IMG/VR virus record: IMGVR_UViG_3300010354_000524
Coordinates: 1 to 26,677 of that record
DNA: 26,677 nt
Source: a virus
Reading direction: 5' to 3' (one strand)
Below, piece after piece: positions 1 to 5,819 of the stretch (its first letter is position 1; each line of letters begins with the position of its first letter). Below the pieces are notes generated by a model. It made no database searches, had not been told where the DNA came from, and saw only the letters and a program-made list of their open reading frames with translations. A program made the position numbers and the translations under genes.

Positions 1-80
1 AGGGCTCACCAGGGCTCACCAGGGCTCACCGGGGCTCACCAGGGCTCACCAGGGCTCACCGGGGCTCACCGGGGCTCACC
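1..80. repeat. 10-bp tandem array, 8 units
   Basis: Eight head-to-tail copies of RGGGCTCACC, differing only in the first base (A in five units, G in three). The array touches the left edge of the window, so it may be longer. The period is one helical turn. It lies directly upstream of the G/C hairpin array. No function is known; a slippage-prone or protein-binding array are both possible. Confidence 0.95.
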
Positions 81-83
81 ACA

Positions 84-298
84 CCCCCCAGACTGCCACA
101 CCCCCCTTGAGGGGGATGATACCCCCTAATGGTGGGGGACCCCCTCTTTTGGGGGGTTATACCCCTCTCTAGGGGGGCCATACCCCCCCAATGGGGGGTT
201 ACCCCCCCCGCCAGGGGGGGTTCGCCCCTCGCCGGGGGGGGGCCGCGGTCGACCCCCCCTCGGGATTTTTTTTCTGACCCCCCCTCGGGATTTTTTTC
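84..298. repeat. G-run/C-run hairpin array ending in two T-tracts (copy 1)
   Basis: A series of short inverted repeats in which runs of 4-8 C alternate with runs of 4-8 G at roughly 20-bp spacing, often linked by ATAC or TTAC. The block ends with two tandem copies of CCCCCCTCGGGA followed by 7-8 T. The final C-runs can pair with the preceding G-run, so the T-tracts could be rightward terminators. A promoter -35 (TTGACC) follows immediately. A closely similar block lies at 3341-3477. No convincing gene is seen in 1-363. Confidence 0.85.
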
Positions 299-327
299 TT
301 GACCGGACACCTTCGTGCCGATATGCT
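299..327 (+). promoter_or_regulatory. Sigma70-like promoter for the 364 gene
   Basis: TTGACC (299-304), 17-bp spacer, TATGCT (322-327). The leader continues with CAGTCAACCAACCCC, a leader sequence shared with the promoters of the genes at 755, 1406, 1877 and 2234. Confidence 0.7.
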
Positions 328-363
328 TCCCTCAGTCAACCAACCCCACGAGGAAAACTGATC

Positions 364-621
364 ATGCAAGCCACCCGAACCTTCTATGGATGGGAAGTCC
401 GGACCCGTTTCGAGAACCGGAAGACCGTCACGACGATCACTCTCCGCGGTCACGAGGCCGACACTGAGGTCTGCCGGGTGATCACCCGCGGGGATCGTCA
501 CAAGGCCCAGCACCGTCGCATGGTTGCCTTCGCCGAGCACGCCGAGACACGCGTTGGCGGCTTCAACGTCGACCCGATGGTCGTCCACGAGATCGCGATG
601 GGTCGCGGTGCTTTCTGCTAA
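364..621 (+). CDS. Small hypothetical protein (85 aa)
   Basis: I do not recognise this protein. It is a basic 85-aa polypeptide starting MQATRTFYGWEVRTRF and ending GRGAFC, with no signal peptide or membrane segment. The ATG has a GAGG ribosome-binding site about 9 nt upstream. It is preceded by a promoter and followed directly by the first ~119-bp hairpin-promoter module, so it is probably a single-gene transcription unit. Position in the first promoter-rich block suggests an early phage gene, which is inference. Confidence 0.75.
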   Translation: MQATRTFYGWEVRTRFENRKTVTTITLRGHEADTEVCRVITRGDRHKAQHRRMVAFAEHAETRVGGFNVDPMVVHEIAMGRGAFC

Positions 622-738
622 GTGTCCACCACAAGATATTGTGGTCCTGCCCGCGGGGGCCACAAAATCTTGCGATTCTTTGACGATCCTTGACCACCGA
701 GCCTAAGATTCAGCACCGAACGAACGATAACCAACCCC
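620..738 (+). repeat. Intergenic hairpin-promoter module, copy 1
   Basis: First of three near-identical ~119-bp modules. It holds CCACAAGATATTGTGG (629-644), a GC-rich linker, then CCACAAAATCTTGCGA (660-675), then a promoter and a conserved leader. The two 16-mers are each near-palindromes. They are also complementary to each other, so the transcript can fold either as two small hairpins or as one long stem with a ~15-nt loop. The module begins at the stop codon of the 364 gene and ends just before the ribosome-binding site of the 755 gene. It looks like a terminator or insulator fused to a promoter. Confidence 0.9.
680..709 (+). promoter_or_regulatory. Promoter in module copy 1
   Basis: TTGACG (680-685), 18-bp spacer, TAAGAT (704-709). 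The same boxes and spacing occur in module copies 2 and 3. Confidence 0.7.
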
Positions 739-754
739 TTCAGGAGACGAGACG

Positions 755-1273
755 ATGAAACTCACCGCACACAAGATTGGCGAAGGCCGCAAGACCGTGG
801 TGGTGCTGGTCGACGAAAACGGCGTGGAGCACGGCCGCTGCGGCGGTCTTCGAGCAGAGCGAGCCAACTACGCCCTCATCGGCCGCAAGTGGCACACGGT
901 CGGCGAGACCGCCGTAGAGCCCACCGAGGTGGCAGCCAATCAGAAGGTCGAGAGGATCACGGAGTGGGTCTCCGCCGGCCGGGTCGCCCTGAAGGCCGGC
1001 ACCACCAGGGCCGAGTACAACGCTCTCTGCGACCGGCTGAAGGCCGAGGGCCACGCGGATGCCAGCATTATCTCCGGTCGATTCGATCACTACGCGGTCG
1101 GCAGCCCACTCGTAACCGAGGGCGAGGTGGCCTATGGCTCCCCGGTGGTCGTGGCCTACAGGATTCGCGAGTACGCCCCGTGGCTGGTGGGCCTCCGGCA
1201 GTCCAAGGTGTCCCCGAACGCCAAGGGCCGCGTCGGCTACGAGGTCGTCGACGATGTCGTGCAGATTTCCTAA
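755..1273 (+). CDS. Hypothetical protein (172 aa)
   Basis: Unrecognised protein of 172 aa, probably cytosolic. The N-terminal half (KTVVVLVDENGVEHGRCGG) looks like beta-strands. The central region (about 55-110) is charged and probably helical, and the C-terminal part (about 120-172) is again strand-rich. No catalytic motif is visible. The ATG is preceded by CAGGAG and by module copy 1; module copy 2 follows the stop codon immediately. It therefore appears to be an independently transcribed early-type gene. Confidence 0.8.
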   Translation: MKLTAHKIGEGRKTVVVLVDENGVEHGRCGGLRAERANYALIGRKWHTVGETAVEPTEVAANQKVERITEWVSAGRVALKAGTTRAEYNALCDRLKAEGHADASIISGRFDHYAVGSPLVTEGEVAYGSPVVVAYRIREYAPWLVGLRQSKVSPNAKGRVGYEVVDDVVQIS

Positions 1274-1390
1274 GTGTCCACCACAAGATATTGTGGTCTC
1301 GCCCGTGGGGGCCACAAAATCTTGCGGTTTGTTGACGATCCTTGACCACTGAGCCTAAGATTCAGCACCGAACGAACGATAACCAACCCC
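1272..1390 (+). repeat. Intergenic hairpin-promoter module, copy 2
   Basis: Second copy: CCACAAGATATTGTGG at 1281-1296, CCACAAAATCTTGCGG at 1312-1327, 15-nt GC-rich loop between them, then promoter and the AACCAACCCC leader. The two arms pair at 14 of 16 positions. It differs from copy 3 at very few positions and from copy 1 at a handful, all outside the promoter boxes. Confidence 0.9.
1332..1361 (+). promoter_or_regulatory. Promoter in module copy 2
   Basis: TTGACG (1332-1337), 18-bp spacer, TAAGAT (1356-1361), identical in layout to copies 1 and 3. Confidence 0.7.
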
Positions 1391-1405
1391 GAGGAGCCCG
1401 AGACC

Positions 1406-1738
1406 ATGATCAACCACAACGACATCGCCGCCGCCGCTGACGACATCGCCTTCGGCCGCATTGACCGGACCCTCGAAGACCGCACGTACGATGCCCTGGC
1501 GAGGGTGGCGGTCGCGATGGCATCACGCGACACCGAGGCCGTGAAGGCCGCCCACGCTCGCTTGTGGGACGTCGGCAGCCGACTCTGCCGAGACCGCCGT
1601 GGGGAGTCGCTGGCGGCCGTGCTCGAGTTCGAGCATGACGTGGTGTCGTCCAGCCGAGCCCTGGTCCACGCGATCAACTACTTCGCCTGCATCAACGCCC
1701 GGAAGGTCCGGGCTCGCATGACCCCCTTCGCGTCATGA
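1406..1738 (+). CDS. Hypothetical helical protein (110 aa)
   Basis: Unrecognised 110-aa protein with a strongly helical, Ala/Arg/Asp-rich sequence (for example DDIAFGRIDRTLEDRTYDAL and DTEAVKAAHARLWDVGSRL). No signal peptide or membrane segment. The ATG follows a GAGGAG ribosome-binding site that sits right after module copy 2, and module copy 3 begins just past the stop codon. The helical bundle character would suit a small DNA- or protein-binding protein, but nothing specific supports that. Confidence 0.75.
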   Translation: MINHNDIAAAADDIAFGRIDRTLEDRTYDALARVAVAMASRDTEAVKAAHARLWDVGSRLCRDRRGESLAAVLEFEHDVVSSSRALVHAINYFACINARKVRARMTPFAS

Positions 1739-1742
1739 CGCC

Positions 1743-1860
1743 CAAGTGTCCACCACAAGATATTGTGGTCTCGCCCGCGGGGGCCACAAAATCTTGCGGT
1801 TTGTTGACGATCCTTGACCACTGAGCCTAAGATTCAGCACCGAACGAACGATAACCAACC
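1743..1860 (+). repeat. Intergenic hairpin-promoter module, copy 3
   Basis: Third copy: CCACAAGATATTGTGG at 1753-1768, CCACAAAATCTTGCGG at 1784-1799, then TTGACG/TAAGAT and the AACCAACC leader. It starts 4 nt after the stop of the 1406 gene. The gene that follows each module is unrelated to the others, so the module rather than the gene is what is duplicated. Confidence 0.9.
1804..1833 (+). promoter_or_regulatory. Promoter in module copy 3
   Basis: TTGACG (1804-1809), 18-bp spacer, TAAGAT (1828-1833). Confidence 0.7.
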
Positions 1861-1876
1861 CGAGGAGCCCGAAACC

Positions 1877-2173
1877 ATGTCACAACCAGTAGTTGATTCC
1901 GCTGACTTCCTCGCAGCCTTGGCGGAAGAGGTCCACGACGCCCGTCAGACCGGTCTCTCTGGCGTGGCAACAGTGTACGAAGCCATTGCAGCCGCTCTCA
2001 CACGGTACGCCGATGGGTTCAACGGAGGCCGCCCGATTCCCGTTGACGTAGTCCGGGCCGTTACGCTGGGAGTCACGATTTACGCAGGAAAGTTTGTGGC
2101 CAGGGATGTAGAGGATCGGGTCGATACCCTGATCGGGCTCTACCTCACCATGAATATCGGCAGGATCGTTTGA
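1877..2173 (+). CDS. Hypothetical helical protein (98 aa)
   Basis: Unrecognised 98-aa protein, largely helical (DSADFLAALAEEVHDARQTG, then VYEAIAAALTRYADGFNGG), with a moderately hydrophobic C-terminal third but no convincing membrane span. The ATG at 1877 is chosen because it follows GAGGAG and keeps the same distance from module copy 3 as in the other cassettes. An in-frame ATG at 1814 would lie inside the promoter. The TGA stop (2171-2173) is embedded in the -35 box of the next promoter. Confidence 0.75.
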   Translation: MSQPVVDSADFLAALAEEVHDARQTGLSGVATVYEAIAAALTRYADGFNGGRPIPVDVVRAVTLGVTIYAGKFVARDVEDRVDTLIGLYLTMNIGRIV

Positions 2174-2198
2174 CTTCGCGGAATAGCCCGCGTATACT
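2170..2198 (+). promoter_or_regulatory. Promoter overlapping the stop codon of the 1877 gene
   Basis: TTGACT (2170-2175), 17-bp spacer, TATACT (2193-2198), followed by the CAGTCAACCAACCCC leader. The TGA of the -35 box is the stop codon of the upstream gene. The same arrangement recurs at 4022. Confidence 0.75.
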
Positions 2199-2233
2199 TC
2201 GGCAGTCAACCAACCCCACCGGAGACAACGACC

Positions 2234-2899
2234 ATGGACAAGCCCACGAAGACCGCCGCTGTGAAGTGCTCTCGCTGCTACGGCACGGGCAACCACGCTC
2301 GAGGCACATGCTTCCGCTGCGGCGGCCAACGCATCGACCCAACCGCCAAGGGGTGGGCGTTCCCCGCCGACTGGACAGCCGAGCAGATCGCCGACTGGGA
2401 AGCCGAGCGAAACGCCCGTCTCAATGCGGCTGCGGAGAAGAGGGCCGCGAAGCGTCGCCGGGAGGCCGCTGCCAGCCTCCGCCGCCGCGAGGTCGCCGCC
2501 GACATCTCGCTCCCCACCCGGCAGGCCCTCCTGCTCCTAGGCAGTGAGAGGCTCCAACAGTTGCTCGGCACCCCGAACCTGACCGCGGGGCAACTCGGCT
2601 TCGTGCTGACCCTGGCGGCCCGCGAGATCGAGGAGACGATCCACGGCACGCCGACGCTCGATCTCGGCCGGCAGACGATCACCGCGAAAGTGCTGAAGCA
2701 CGACTCCAAGGAGACCGCGTTCGGCACCCGCGAGGTCGTGACCCTGCGTGCCGAGAACGGTGCGATCCTGTGGGGCACATGCCCTAGGACGATGTACCGC
2801 GTGGAGCCAGGCCAGTCGGTCACAGTCACGCTGACCGTGGAGCCCGGCTGGTCAGATGGCTGCTACACGTTCAAGAGGCCGACGCTCAAGGGCGTCTGA
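2234..2899 (+). CDS. Zinc-finger plus OB-like domain protein (221 aa)
   Basis: Three-part protein. Residues 10-33 form a DnaJ-type zinc finger (CSRCYGTG, then CFRCGG; Cys 12, 15, 26, 29). Residues 42-90 are a highly charged helical linker rich in Ala and Arg. Residues 145-220 form a beta-rich domain with the pattern TREVVTLRAENGAILWGTCP, then GQSVTVTLTVEPG and a terminal F-K-RP. From memory, this zinc finger plus C-terminal domain resembles a hypothetical family found in phages and actinobacteria, suspected of nucleic-acid binding; no biochemical role is assigned. The ATG follows CGGAGA. The gene at 3483 is a truncated paralogue. A stable hairpin follows the stop. Confidence 0.85.
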   Translation: MDKPTKTAAVKCSRCYGTGNHARGTCFRCGGQRIDPTAKGWAFPADWTAEQIADWEAERNARLNAAAEKRAAKRRREAAASLRRREVAADISLPTRQALLLLGSERLQQLLGTPNLTAGQLGFVLTLAAREIEETIHGTPTLDLGRQTITAKVLKHDSKETAFGTREVVTLRAENGAILWGTCPRTMYRVEPGQSVTVTLTVEPGWSDGCYTFKRPTLKGV

Positions 2900-2904
2900 G
2901 GCCC

Positions 2905-2940
2905 GTGGAGGGCCGCCTAAGGGGTTGGGCGGCTCTCCAC
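2905..2940 (+). terminator. Hairpin, probable terminator
   Basis: Stem GTGGAG-G-GCCGCC pairing with GGCGGC-T-CTCCAC across a 10-nt loop (12 Watson-Crick pairs plus one G-T). It sits 5 nt after the stop of the 2234 gene. No T-tract follows, so it may be a weak terminator or an RNA-protecting hairpin. Confidence 0.5.
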
Positions 2941-2989
2941 ACCTTCTACCCACAAACACCCCGCAAATCGCCTCACAGGAGCCCACACG

Positions 2990-3352
2990 ATGTATCGAGT
3001 ACGCTTCCACCTTGCAGCCGGTGAACACTACCGCCACTGGCAAGTCCGCGGCCCGTCGGGCACGGTGACCTACCACGAGCCCTCCGAGGTCTCGCTGACC
3101 CTCCGCGGGTGCCGTCTGGTCGTCCGCCCTGGTGCGGCGGCCCGCGTCTACGCTGCCGGTGTCAAAGACGTCTGCGGGTGGATCGAGTGCGAGTCGGTCA
3201 CCGTCACGCCGCCGCTCCTCCCCTTCGGGGCGTCGGTCCGATTCAACCCGATCGAGAGCGTCCACTGGTACGTGGGCTTCGAGGTTGCCGACGGGCTCAG
3301 TGTCGGCGAGTTGATCACGACCGGCCGCGAAGTCATTGCACCCCCCCAATGA
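2990..3352 (+). CDS. Conserved-looking hypothetical protein (120 aa)
   Basis: Unidentified 120-aa beta-rich protein starting MYRVRFHLAAGEHYRHWQVR. It contains WIECESVTVTPP and, near the end, RFNPIESVHWYVG and SVGELITTGREVI. The regular alternation of strands suggests a small beta-barrel or sandwich, probably cytosolic. The ATG follows CACAGGAG with 8-nt spacing. No promoter is visible between the 2905 hairpin and the start, so read-through from the 2170 promoter is likely. Its stop codon lies within the first inverted repeat of the next G/C hairpin array. Confidence 0.8.
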   Translation: MYRVRFHLAAGEHYRHWQVRGPSGTVTYHEPSEVSLTLRGCRLVVRPGAAARVYAAGVKDVCGWIECESVTVTPPLLPFGASVRFNPIESVHWYVGFEVADGLSVGELITTGREVIAPPQ

Positions 3353-3477
3353 GGGGTGATACCCCCCCCAGCGAGGGGGTATACCCCCCACCAGGGGGGG
3401 TCCGTCCCTCGCCGGTGGGGGGGTGGGCTCGACCCCCCCCTCGGGATTTTTTTTGCCCCCCCCTCGGGATTTTTTTT
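3341..3477. repeat. G-run/C-run hairpin array ending in two T-tracts (copy 2)
   Basis: Same architecture as 84-298 but shorter: alternating C-runs and G-runs, then GACCCCCCCCTCGGGA with T8 and a second CCCCCCCCTCGGGA with T7-8, then TTGACC. In copy 1 the TTGACC leads into a promoter. Here it leads straight into the start codon of the 3483 gene, with no visible -10 box or ribosome-binding site. Confidence 0.85.
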
Positions 3478-3482
3478 GACCG

Positions 3483-4025
3483 ATGACTCACCCTGCTTTC
3501 AACGACGGCGTCTGGACCTACCCAACTTCGTGGACTTCGGCGATGATCGAGGCTCACCAGGCTGGCATGCGTCGCCGTCGAGCCGACGTGGCTGCCCGCT
3601 CGGCGGAGACTCGTCGCCGTCGTCGCAGGGGCTGGTCTTTCCCGTGGCAGCATGTGCTCGAGACCGTCATCGACTTTGTGCCGCACTCGAACTCGGCGGG
3701 CTCCTTCCTGAGGCGGGTTCGCCGGCTCGGTGCTAACTGTCCACCGGCGGCCCTGCTTGCTGCTCTGCGGATGGCCAACGATCTCATCGACCTCACGCCT
3801 CGTCCTGGCCGGCAGATGATCCGCGGTGTCGTCGCGAGCCGGAAGACTGTCTGGTCGTCCTGGGGCGAATGCACTCGCGAGGTCTGGACGATCGACACTG
3901 ACCGCGGTGCGAACCTGTACGGCACGGTCCCCCAGTCCATGCTGCACCTCGCCGTCGGTGACCCCGTGGAGTTCCGTGCCGACGTCCAACCGGGCTACTA
4001 CAAATATTGGCGACCGAAGGCTTGA
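3483..4025 (+). CDS. Truncated paralogue of the 2234 zinc-finger/OB-like protein (180 aa)
   Basis: Aligns by eye with the 2234 product from about its residue 40 onwards. GVWTYPTSWTSAMIEAH matches GWAFPADWTAEQIADWE, followed by an Arg-rich linker and a C-terminal domain (TREVWTIDTDRGANLYGTVP, then GDPVEFRADVQPG and YWRP). The N-terminal zinc finger is missing. The ATG is the first start after an in-frame TGA inside the T-tract, and no ribosome-binding site is visible. The start is therefore unsure, and the gene may be a decaying or poorly translated copy. If translated, it would supply the C-terminal domain alone. Confidence 0.7.
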   Translation: MTHPAFNDGVWTYPTSWTSAMIEAHQAGMRRRRADVAARSAETRRRRRRGWSFPWQHVLETVIDFVPHSNSAGSFLRRVRRLGANCPPAALLAALRMANDLIDLTPRPGRQMIRGVVASRKTVWSSWGECTREVWTIDTDRGANLYGTVPQSMLHLAVGDPVEFRADVQPGYYKYWRPKA

Positions 4026-4051
4026 CTTCGGTGCCCATGCCGGCTTATACT
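4022..4051 (+). promoter_or_regulatory. Promoter overlapping the stop codon of the 3483 gene
   Basis: TTGACT (4022-4027), 18-bp spacer, TATACT (4046-4051). The -35 contains the upstream TGA. It is the likely main promoter for the overlapping gene run 4086-6930. Confidence 0.75.
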
Positions 4052-4085
4052 TCCCTGAGTTCGATTACCCCCTGGAGATTTCACA

Positions 4086-4334
4086 ATGACCGTTACTTTC
4101 AAGTGCTACAACGACGACTCGACCAACTCGATCATCTACATCTGCGACGAGATGCCCGAGGTCTTCGGCTCGAACGAAGGTCTGGGGCATCACTGGACTG
4201 ACTTCACAAGCCTCTGCAAGCATGTGGCAAAGAAAGAGTGTGGCCTCCGTGGCTCGCTCCGGTCTCACGCTCGTAGCGAAGACGCCGACGGCGTCGAGGT
4301 TCACACCATCACCATCTCGGAGGTCAAGGAATGA
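4086..4334 (+). CDS. Hypothetical protein (82 aa)
   Basis: Unrecognised 82-aa soluble protein (MTVTFKCYNDDSTNSIIYIC). It opens with a beta-hairpin-like stretch, has a central His/Lys-rich region (SLCKHVAKKECG) and ends in an acidic strand (ITISEVKE). It carries four cysteines but no paired CxxC. A GGAG site precedes the ATG. It is the first gene of a translationally coupled run; its stop overlaps the next start (ATGA). Confidence 0.75.
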   Translation: MTVTFKCYNDDSTNSIIYICDEMPEVFGSNEGLGHHWTDFTSLCKHVAKKECGLRGSLRSHARSEDADGVEVHTITISEVKE

Positions 4335-4570
4335 GCATTCACGAAGAGTATCTGTGGGGCTCCGTTGTGAAGCCCTCGCTGTACCGTGGGATGAAGATCG
4401 TCCCGACGCACAATGGCTGGCATCGCGTCAACATCTACGCCAACGTGTTGAAGAGGGAGCCGAATCGCGACGACGTGTGGGGGCTCTCGATTGTGAAGTC
4501 GTTCGTCGTCCGCGACGTCGACGACCAGTACCTCGATTTTCATCCAACCACCCCACCGGAGATTGACTGA
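4331..4570 (+). CDS. Hypothetical protein (79 aa)
   Basis: Unrecognised 79-aa protein (MSIHEEYLWGSVVKPSLYRG), aromatic and basic, with alternating short strands and no membrane segment. The start overlaps the upstream stop by 4 nt, and GGAGGTCAAGG lies just upstream. The stop shares one base with the ATG of the next gene. Coupled translation with 4086-4334 and 4570-4800 is likely. Confidence 0.72.
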   Translation: MSIHEEYLWGSVVKPSLYRGMKIVPTHNGWHRVNIYANVLKREPNRDDVWGLSIVKSFVVRDVDDQYLDFHPTTPPEID

Positions 4571-4800
4571 TGTTTCACCACGAAGTGATATGCAGCCCAC
4601 GCACAGTGACGGTGTTGATCACCGAAGTGTCCCTGGTGGGCGGCAATGTTTACCGGACCTCCCTCGGCAACGTCTTTGAGTTCCCGCCGTCGACGGTCCA
4701 CGCGACACGCGAGGCCGCGGAGGCTGCGGGAGTGCGAGACCTGTTTGTGATTTCCCACAAGATCAAGGAGTACCTGAAGAATGGGCCACAACTTCTTTGA
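4570..4800 (+). CDS. Hypothetical protein (76 aa)
   Basis: Unrecognised 76-aa protein (MFHHEVICSPRTVTVLITEV). The N-terminal half is predicted beta (TVTVLITEVSLVGGNVYRTS). The C-terminal half is helical (HATREAAEAAGVRDLFVISH). The ATG shares its first base with the upstream stop, and CGGAG lies 8 nt upstream. It overlaps the next small membrane gene by 20 nt. Confidence 0.7.
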   Translation: MFHHEVICSPRTVTVLITEVSLVGGNVYRTSLGNVFEFPPSTVHATREAAEAAGVRDLFVISHKIKEYLKNGPQLL

Positions 4801-4927
4801 CAACGCTTTCATGGTGTTTGTGGTTTTCTGTGCGGCGTCGATGGCAGCGGGGTTCACGGCCATCATCGTCCTGGCTGGAGAGATCGTGGACCGAGACACT
4901 TTCAAAGGAGACGACAATGACCGCTGA
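4781..4927 (+). CDS. Small single-span membrane protein (48 aa)
   Basis: A 48-aa peptide starting MGHNFFDNAFMVFVVFCAAS. It has one hydrophobic span (about residues 9-34, including MAAGFTAIIVLAG) and a charged tail (EIVDRDTFKGDDNDR). AAGGAG precedes the ATG with 9-nt spacing, inside the end of the 4570 gene. Its stop overlaps the start of the 4917 gene. Phages often encode such peptides for membrane or lysis-related roles, but nothing here fixes a function. Confidence 0.6.
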   Translation: MGHNFFDNAFMVFVVFCAASMAAGFTAIIVLAGEIVDRDTFKGDDNDR

Positions 4928-5150
4928 AGAGTTAGCAATCGCCAAGGGTTCGTATCGAGACTTTTTCCGTGCTCACCCAGGCGTCCGCAACCCGAGTGAC
5001 GTGAACAGCAGTGAGAAGTGGCACTTCTTTGCCGACCGCGGCTGGGGTACGCTCTCGCTGATGATCAAGGCTCGCAAGCATCACACGGAAGCCAACGGCT
5101 ATCCGCACCAGTGGATCAAGCCTGAGTACTGGGAGGCCGGCAATGTTTGA
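4917..5150 (+). CDS. Hypothetical protein (77 aa)
   Basis: Unrecognised 77-aa soluble protein (MTAEELAIAKGSYRDFFRAH) with several aromatic residues and His/Lys patches (KARKHHTEANGYPHQWIKPE). I chose ATG 4917 because AAAGGAG lies 6 nt upstream; an upstream in-frame ATG at 4797 would run through the 4781 membrane gene. It overlaps the following zinc-finger gene by 8 nt. Confidence 0.72.
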   Translation: MTAEELAIAKGSYRDFFRAHPGVRNPSDVNSSEKWHFFADRGWGTLSLMIKARKHHTEANGYPHQWIKPEYWEAGNV

Positions 5151-5403
5151 GGGCACCTACCGAGTGGCAGACTACCTCACGGACGGGTCGTTCTGCCGTT
5201 ATTGTGAAGAGAGGCACCCCGCCGAGGCGATGGCTTCGGCGGGGCAGTGCCTCAAGTGTCGCAAGGCTCGCCAGGCCGCGTGGCACCGGGAGAACCGCGA
5301 GGCATGCAACGCGAGGGACCGTGCATGGCGTAAGGCGAACCGGTCGAATGTGACCGCTAGGAATCGAGTGTACCGCAAGAAACAAAGGGAGGCCGTCTCA
5401 TGA
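5143..5403 (+). CDS. Zinc-finger protein with basic tail (86 aa)
   Basis: Starts MFEGTYRVADYLTDG, followed by CRYC and, 17 residues on, CLKC, giving a four-Cys zinc knuckle. The rest is a long Arg/Lys/Ala helix (RKARQAAWHRENREACNARD). This arrangement resembles the Zn-binding half of phage HNH/endonuclease VII-type proteins, but no catalytic His/Asn box is seen. It probably binds nucleic acid. The first 15 residues match the start of the 26149-26358 product (MFPGTYRTPDYLMQG), on the other strand 21 kb away. GGGAGG precedes the ATG. Confidence 0.78.
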   Translation: MFEGTYRVADYLTDGSFCRYCEERHPAEAMASAGQCLKCRKARQAAWHRENREACNARDRAWRKANRSNVTARNRVYRKKQREAVS

Positions 5404-5819
5404 GATGGGTAGTTCGCACGCTGGTCGTGCAAGTGATTCTGTTGTGGTCGTTGGCACTGGGCTACATCTACTACGATATGGCCGCCGGCCACAAGGCGAG
5501 GCTGTTCGCGATCGCGTTCCAGACGATCATGCACCCGCGGGTGAAGTCGCCGGAGACCGACCGGTGGGTGATCGAGGTCGGACGGGCACGGCTGGCGACC
5601 GAACTGTTCGGCAACTGGCTCGAGGCTCATCGGCTCGAGATTGTGAAGGATGGTGTCCTCGGTGCCGAGCGGTACGTGGCGGTCTACGTCCACCCCTGCA
5701 CCAGCGAGGTGTGCGAGTACAACACGATGGTCCGGTGGCAAGTGATGGCGGAGAGATTTCATGTTGACCTCGAGCCCTACTATGGGTACGATATGGCAAC
5801 TCAGGAGACACCCCCATGA
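5400..5819 (+). CDS. Membrane-anchored hypothetical protein (139 aa)
   Basis: Residues 5-27 form an N-terminal membrane span or signal anchor (VRTLVVQVILLWSLALGYIY) after a short basic start. About 110 residues of soluble domain follow, probably extracytoplasmic, with two cysteines in CTSEVC that could form a disulfide or bind metal. I do not recognise the family. AAGGGAGG lies upstream, and both ends overlap neighbours with ATGA junctions, so it is coupled to the zinc-finger and metallopeptidase genes. Confidence 0.75.
   Translation: MRWVVRTLVVQVILLWSLALGYIYYDMAAGHKARLFAIAFQTIMHPRVKSPETDRWVIEVGRARLATELFGNWLEAHRLEIVKDGVLGAERYVAVYVHPCTSEVCEYNTMVRWQVMAERFHVDLEPYYGYDMATQETPP

Noticed and set aside
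56-310. Minus-strand frame encoding Gly/Pro-rich peptide across the hairpin array
   Set aside because: The peptide merely translates the G/C-run repeats; no ribosome-binding site and no conserved fold. The same holds for frames across 3333-3480.
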